Assembly (NCBI GenBank): GCA_963790545.1
Contig: CAWBPA010000006.1
Coordinates: 134,922-198,921, forward strand
DNA: 64,000 bases
Direction: 5' to 3'
From: DATBJG01 sp963790545
GTDB lineage: Bacteria > Acidobacteriota > Vicinamibacteria > Vicinamibacterales > JAMQPK01
Shown here: in pieces, positions 61,484 through 64,000 of the stretch
Numbering within the stretch: the first letter of the stretch is position 1
Layout of the letters: every line of letters starts with the position of its first letter
The notes under the pieces: generated by a model
Told to the model about the DNA's origin: nothing
Databases searched by the model: none
The model's input: the letters and a program-made list of their open reading frames with translations, nothing else
Program-made: the position numbers and the translations under genes

Positions 61484-62161
61484 ATGACGAGGACACTCAT
61501 CGCCTTTGGTGCCGGAATCGCGATTGTTGCCCTGGCGGTTAGCCCTTTGGCGGCCGGTGAGCGGGGGCAGGTGACCGGCTCGTACGTCGAGGCCCGCACG
61601 GCTGAGGTCTTCACCGGTGGCTGCATCATGAACAGCGAGGCAGAGACCATGGGCCGCGAGGCTGTCATGGCCTGGCGAATCGATCGCGGCAGCTTCAACG
61701 GCGTGTCGCTCGATGGCCTGTCGGTCGTGGCTGCCGTAGCCGGAGATCGCAATCTCGGCATGCGCGAGATGGGCGGGGCCGTTCCGAGCAAAGTTCAATC
61801 GTTGGTGATGGTCGATGAACGCGCTTCGGAGGACCAGAAGCAGGCGCTCGTGGCGTTTGCACGCGAGGTCTCAGGTGGTCTTGTCGCAGACGTCGTGGGT
61901 GTTCGGTCGGAGCCAATCAGTTTTTTGCAGGACGCGCGCACGATTAATGTGACGGCCGGCGCTGCCGCGCTCTCGGTTGAGACGGAAATCAAACACGAGA
62001 TGTCCTGCGGCGCCATGCAGTGGTTCAAGCCGTTCTCAGCGGCGGTCGGCCACGCGGCCATCGGCACGGCGGCTTCGCACTCCTTCATGGGAAGCCAGCT
62101 GGGCACGAAGTGGAGCGACCCCAACAAGAAGTCCGCGTTCTTCGGCGCGTTCAGTTATTAG
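61484..62161 (+). CDS. secreted DUF1326 family protein
   Basis: The 225-residue product has a signal peptide (LIAFGAGIAIVALAVSPLAA) and the DUF1326 opening GQVTGSYVEARTAEVFTGGC. It continues with VMAWRIDRGSFNGVSLDGLS, VMVDERASEDQKQALVAFAR and an end VETEIKHEMSCGAMQWFKPF. The conserved Cys residues and the metal-like words (GGC, MSCG) are typical; function is unknown. It stands alone, with an extended -10 promoter upstream, an intrinsic terminator downstream and identical 25-base hairpin repeats on both sides. Confidence 0.85.
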   Translation: MTRTLIAFGAGIAIVALAVSPLAAGERGQVTGSYVEARTAEVFTGGCIMNSEAETMGREAVMAWRIDRGSFNGVSLDGLSVVAAVAGDRNLGMREMGGAVPSKVQSLVMVDERASEDQKQALVAFAREVSGGLVADVVGVRSEPISFLQDARTINVTAGAAALSVETEIKHEMSCGAMQWFKPFSAAVGHAAIGTAASHSFMGSQLGTKWSDPNKKSAFFGAFSY

Positions 62162-62177
62162 GCCGGCTAAAGGTAAA

Positions 62178-62202
62178 TGTAGCGTCCGGCTTTAGCCGGA
62201 CG
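62178..62202 (+). repeat. TGTAG-stem-TTTA-stem hairpin element, copy 2 of an identical pair
   Basis: Identical over 25 bases to 61400-61424, 16 bases after the DUF1326 stop and eight bases ahead of the terminator stem. Confidence 0.9.
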
Positions 62203-62209
62203 GCCGATG

Positions 62210-62236
62210 AGGGCGCCGCGTTCGGCGCCCTTTTTC
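62210..62236 (+). terminator. intrinsic terminator
   Basis: AGGGCGCCG-CGTT-CGGCGCCCT, a perfect 9-bp GC-rich stem, followed by TTTTC. It ends the DUF1326 transcript and lies only six bases before the next start codon. Confidence 0.85.
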
Positions 62237-62241
62237 TTTCT

Positions 62242-62979
62242 ATGCAACTCGATGGACGGGTCGCCCTGATCACGGGCGCCAAACGAATCGGGGCGGTTGT
62301 CGCCGAAGAGCTGGCAAAGCGTGGCGTCGATGTTGCCCTGAGCTACAACCGTTCCAAGACCGAGGCTGAGCAGACGACGGCACGCTTGAAAGCACTTGGC
62401 CGCCGCGCGCTCAGCATCCAAGCCGACCTGTCGCGTGGTACCGACTGCGCAAAGCTTGTCGAGCGTGTGGCCACCGAGCTCGGTCGCCTGGACATCCTCA
62501 TCAACATGGCCTCGATCTACGAGGGGAAGCCGTTTGCCGAGCTGAGCGAACAGGATTGGGATCGGTACCTGGCCGTTGAGCTCAAAGCCGCGTTTCTCTG
62601 CTCCCGCGCGGCGCTGCCGCACCTGCGCCAAACGCAGGGACGCATCATCAACTTCAGCGACTGGCTACCAGTCAGCGGACGTCCGCGCTACCCGGGGTTC
62701 CTTCTGTACTACGTTGGGAAGGCTGGCGTGAAGGCGCTGACCGAGGCGATGGCCCTGGAGTTGGCTCCCGACCGCATCCTCGTGAATGCAATTGCCCCGG
62801 GACCCATACTCGCGCCACCCGAGACCACACCCGAGCAGCACAAGGGGGTGGCCGATGCGACGCCGCTCGGCCGCTGGGGTGGCGAGCTGGAAATTGCCAA
62901 GGCCATCCTCACCCTGCTCGATTCCGATTTCATAACGGGCGAGACGATTCGCGTAGATGGAGGACGGCACCTGAAATAG
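62242..62979 (+). CDS. short-chain dehydrogenase/reductase
   Basis: NAD(P)H oxidoreductase of 245 residues. The cofactor motif is TGAKRIGAVVAEELAKRG (TGxxxIG, with Lys-Arg favouring NADPH as in pteridine reductases). It has LDILINMASIYEGKPFAELS (NAS-like), catalytic Ser in IINFSDWLP, YxxxK in LLYYVGKAGVKALT and the end FITGETIRVDGGRHL. The resemblance is to FabG and pteridine-reductase-like SDRs. Start ATG 62242 follows a terminator at once, so its promoter must overlap that hairpin or it depends on readthrough. Confidence 0.88.
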   Translation: MQLDGRVALITGAKRIGAVVAEELAKRGVDVALSYNRSKTEAEQTTARLKALGRRALSIQADLSRGTDCAKLVERVATELGRLDILINMASIYEGKPFAELSEQDWDRYLAVELKAAFLCSRAALPHLRQTQGRIINFSDWLPVSGRPRYPGFLLYYVGKAGVKALTEAMALELAPDRILVNAIAPGPILAPPETTPEQHKGVADATPLGRWGGELEIAKAILTLLDSDFITGETIRVDGGRHLK

Positions 62980-63020
62980 GAAGACAAAAGACAGAAGTCG
63001 GAACGATTCGAACGATCTGT

Positions 63021-64000
63021 TTACGGTTTCAAATTCTCCAGAATGAACGCCAGCATCATCCTGCGCATGTGCAGGACGAGGTGGGGATCGGTCACCGCGT
63101 GGCGGCTTCGCGGGTAGAGCATCAGCTCGAACGGCTTTCCCGCGCGTTGAAGCTCGTAAGCAAACTGAAGCGTATTCTGCACGTGCACGTTGTCGTCAAT
63201 GGTGCCGTGCAACAGCATGAGCCGGCCGTGCAGCTTGTCGGCAAAAAAGCGCGGGGAGCTCTCACGGTACCCGTCGGGATTCTTTTGAGGAGTCTGCATG
63301 AAGCGCTCGGTGTAGATGGTGTCGTAGTCGCGCCAGTCGCTGACGGTCCCGCCCGCAATGCCCATGACGAAACTCTTGCTGTGGGTCAGCGCATAGCTCG
63401 TGAGAAACCCTCCATAGCTCCAGCCATGGATTCCAATGCGCGTACCGTCGATGTAGGGTTGCTGTTTCAGCCAGGTCAGCCCATCCTCGATGTCGCGCAG
63501 CTCCGATTCACCCAGCCGCTTGAACACCGGCCACGTTGATTCGGCCCCCTTGCCACTTGCCGACCTGTTGTCGCAAACCCAGACGATGATGCCCGACTGC
63601 GCCAGCAGTTGCAGAAACATGTTCTCGGAAGCCCACGCATTGAGCACGCGCTGCGAATGCGGCCCCCCATAAACCCATTGGTACACCGGATACTTCCGAT
63701 CCGGGCGGAAGTCTGGCGGCTTGATCATCATGGCTTCCATGACAAAGCCGTCTCGCGTCTTGACCTGCAGGAACTCGGGCTTCGAGTGACGGAACTCGTT
63801 CAGCGCCGTGACCCGGTTGGCATCGATCAGTCGCAGTTCGCGCCCGTCGGCATGGTGCAACCGCGTCTGCGGAGGCGTGTGCACATCGCTCCATCGATCG
63901 AGATAGAAAGAAAAGCCGGGGCTGAAATTGGCTGTGTGCGTTCCCTCAGCGGTCGAAACACGCTGCAGCCCTGTGCCGTCGAGCTTGATGCGATAGACAT
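63021..64000 (-). CDS. prolyl oligopeptidase family S9 (DPP-IV-like), 5' part outside the window
   Basis: Frame open to the window end: at least 326 residues. It has the end of the beta-propeller (VYRIKLDGTGLQRVSTAEGT, FSPGFSFYLDRWSDVHTPPQ) and the full alpha/beta-hydrolase domain: YPVYQWVYGGPHSQRVLNAW, nucleophile GIHGWSYGGFLTSY (Ser in GWSYGG), Asp in LLHGTIDDNVHVQNTL and His in PRSRHAVTDPHL. This is the DPP-IV subgroup, which releases Xaa-Pro dipeptides and is usually periplasmic in such bacteria. A codon-level start at 63884 is only internal. Confidence 0.92.
   Translation of the reverse strand, partial: VYRIKLDGTGLQRVSTAEGTHTANFSPGFSFYLDRWSDVHTPPQTRLHHADGRELRLIDANRVTALNEFRHSKPEFLQVKTRDGFVMEAMMIKPPDFRPDRKYPVYQWVYGGPHSQRVLNAWASENMFLQLLAQSGIIVWVCDNRSASGKGAESTWPVFKRLGESELRDIEDGLTWLKQQPYIDGTRIGIHGWSYGGFLTSYALTHSKSFVMGIAGGTVSDWRDYDTIYTERFMQTPQKNPDGYRESSPRFFADKLHGRLMLLHGTIDDNVHVQNTLQFAYELQRAGKPFELMLYPRSRHAVTDPHLVLHMRRMMLAFILENLKP

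Overview
The window looks like a chromosomal segment of an Acidobacteriota bacterium, probably of the Vicinamibacteria. The main pointer is a VWFA-related 'Acidobacterial domain' protein (50266-51216). Supporting pointers are high GC, a DUF6152 module, many secreted proteins with signal peptides, paired M16 peptidases, OmpA and barrel outer-membrane proteins, and an O-antigen-type ABC exporter, which together imply a Gram-negative envelope. No rRNA, tRNA, CRISPR array, integrase or transposase gene was recognised, so this is mostly chromosomal core with scattered non-coding repeats.

Layout. 1-2.9 kb: end of the ATP synthase operon (atpG-atpD-atpC). 2.9-5.7 kb: polysaccharide ABC exporter (permease plus Wzt-like ATPase) and a heptose-phosphate nucleotidyltransferase. 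5.8-12 kb: mfd (five frame changes), a SurA-like periplasmic isomerase, a NusG paralogue and a Dus enzyme. 12.5-15.5 kb: degenerate NtrC-like regulator, glycosyltransferase and WcaF-type acetyltransferase, resembling part of an exopolysaccharide locus. 15.5-22.5 kb: small proteins and a regulatory block (NtrC response regulator, HTH protein, stand-alone kinase-dimerisation-like protein, FliA-type sigma factor behind a good sigma-54 promoter, PAS hybrid kinase). 22.6-26 kb: PCYCGC protein, cupredoxin, CopA. 26-31 kb: secreted degenerate metallo-beta-lactamase protein, DUF6152 protein, related secreted protein, YhaM-like HD protein, HEAGH membrane protein and a FabZ-like protein. 31.4-37.7 kb: GAF-PP2C phosphatase, PDZ protein, GAF sensor, flippase-like protein, CcdA. 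37.8-43.6 kb: NuoG-like protein, M1 aminopeptidase, KBL/BioF-type enzyme. 43.7-50 kb: methyltransferase, membrane spermidine-synthase-like protein, large membrane protein coupled to an aminotransferase. 50-56.4 kb: VWFA, OmpA, barrel, ACT and two M16 proteins. 56.4-61.3 kb: CHRD protein and a PaoABC-like molybdenum aldehyde oxidoreductase operon. 61.4-64 kb: DUF1326 protein, SDR and a truncated DPP-IV-type S9 peptidase.

Two window-wide patterns are more unusual than any single gene. First, at least ten (perhaps eleven) reading-frame breaks occur in six or seven otherwise intact genes, and every one is a +1 shift, which suggests a systematic one-base insertion process, either technical or biological. 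Second, the short intergenic gaps are filled by three kinds of non-coding repeat: a GGGGTCGGGAGTC hairpin element, a TGTAG-stem-TTTA-stem element, and locus-specific word-like degenerate tandem repeats (for example CTGTATT/CTGTCTT or GGTGCTG), which sit right at stop or start codons and often fold back on themselves. The repeats are the best candidates for something undescribed.
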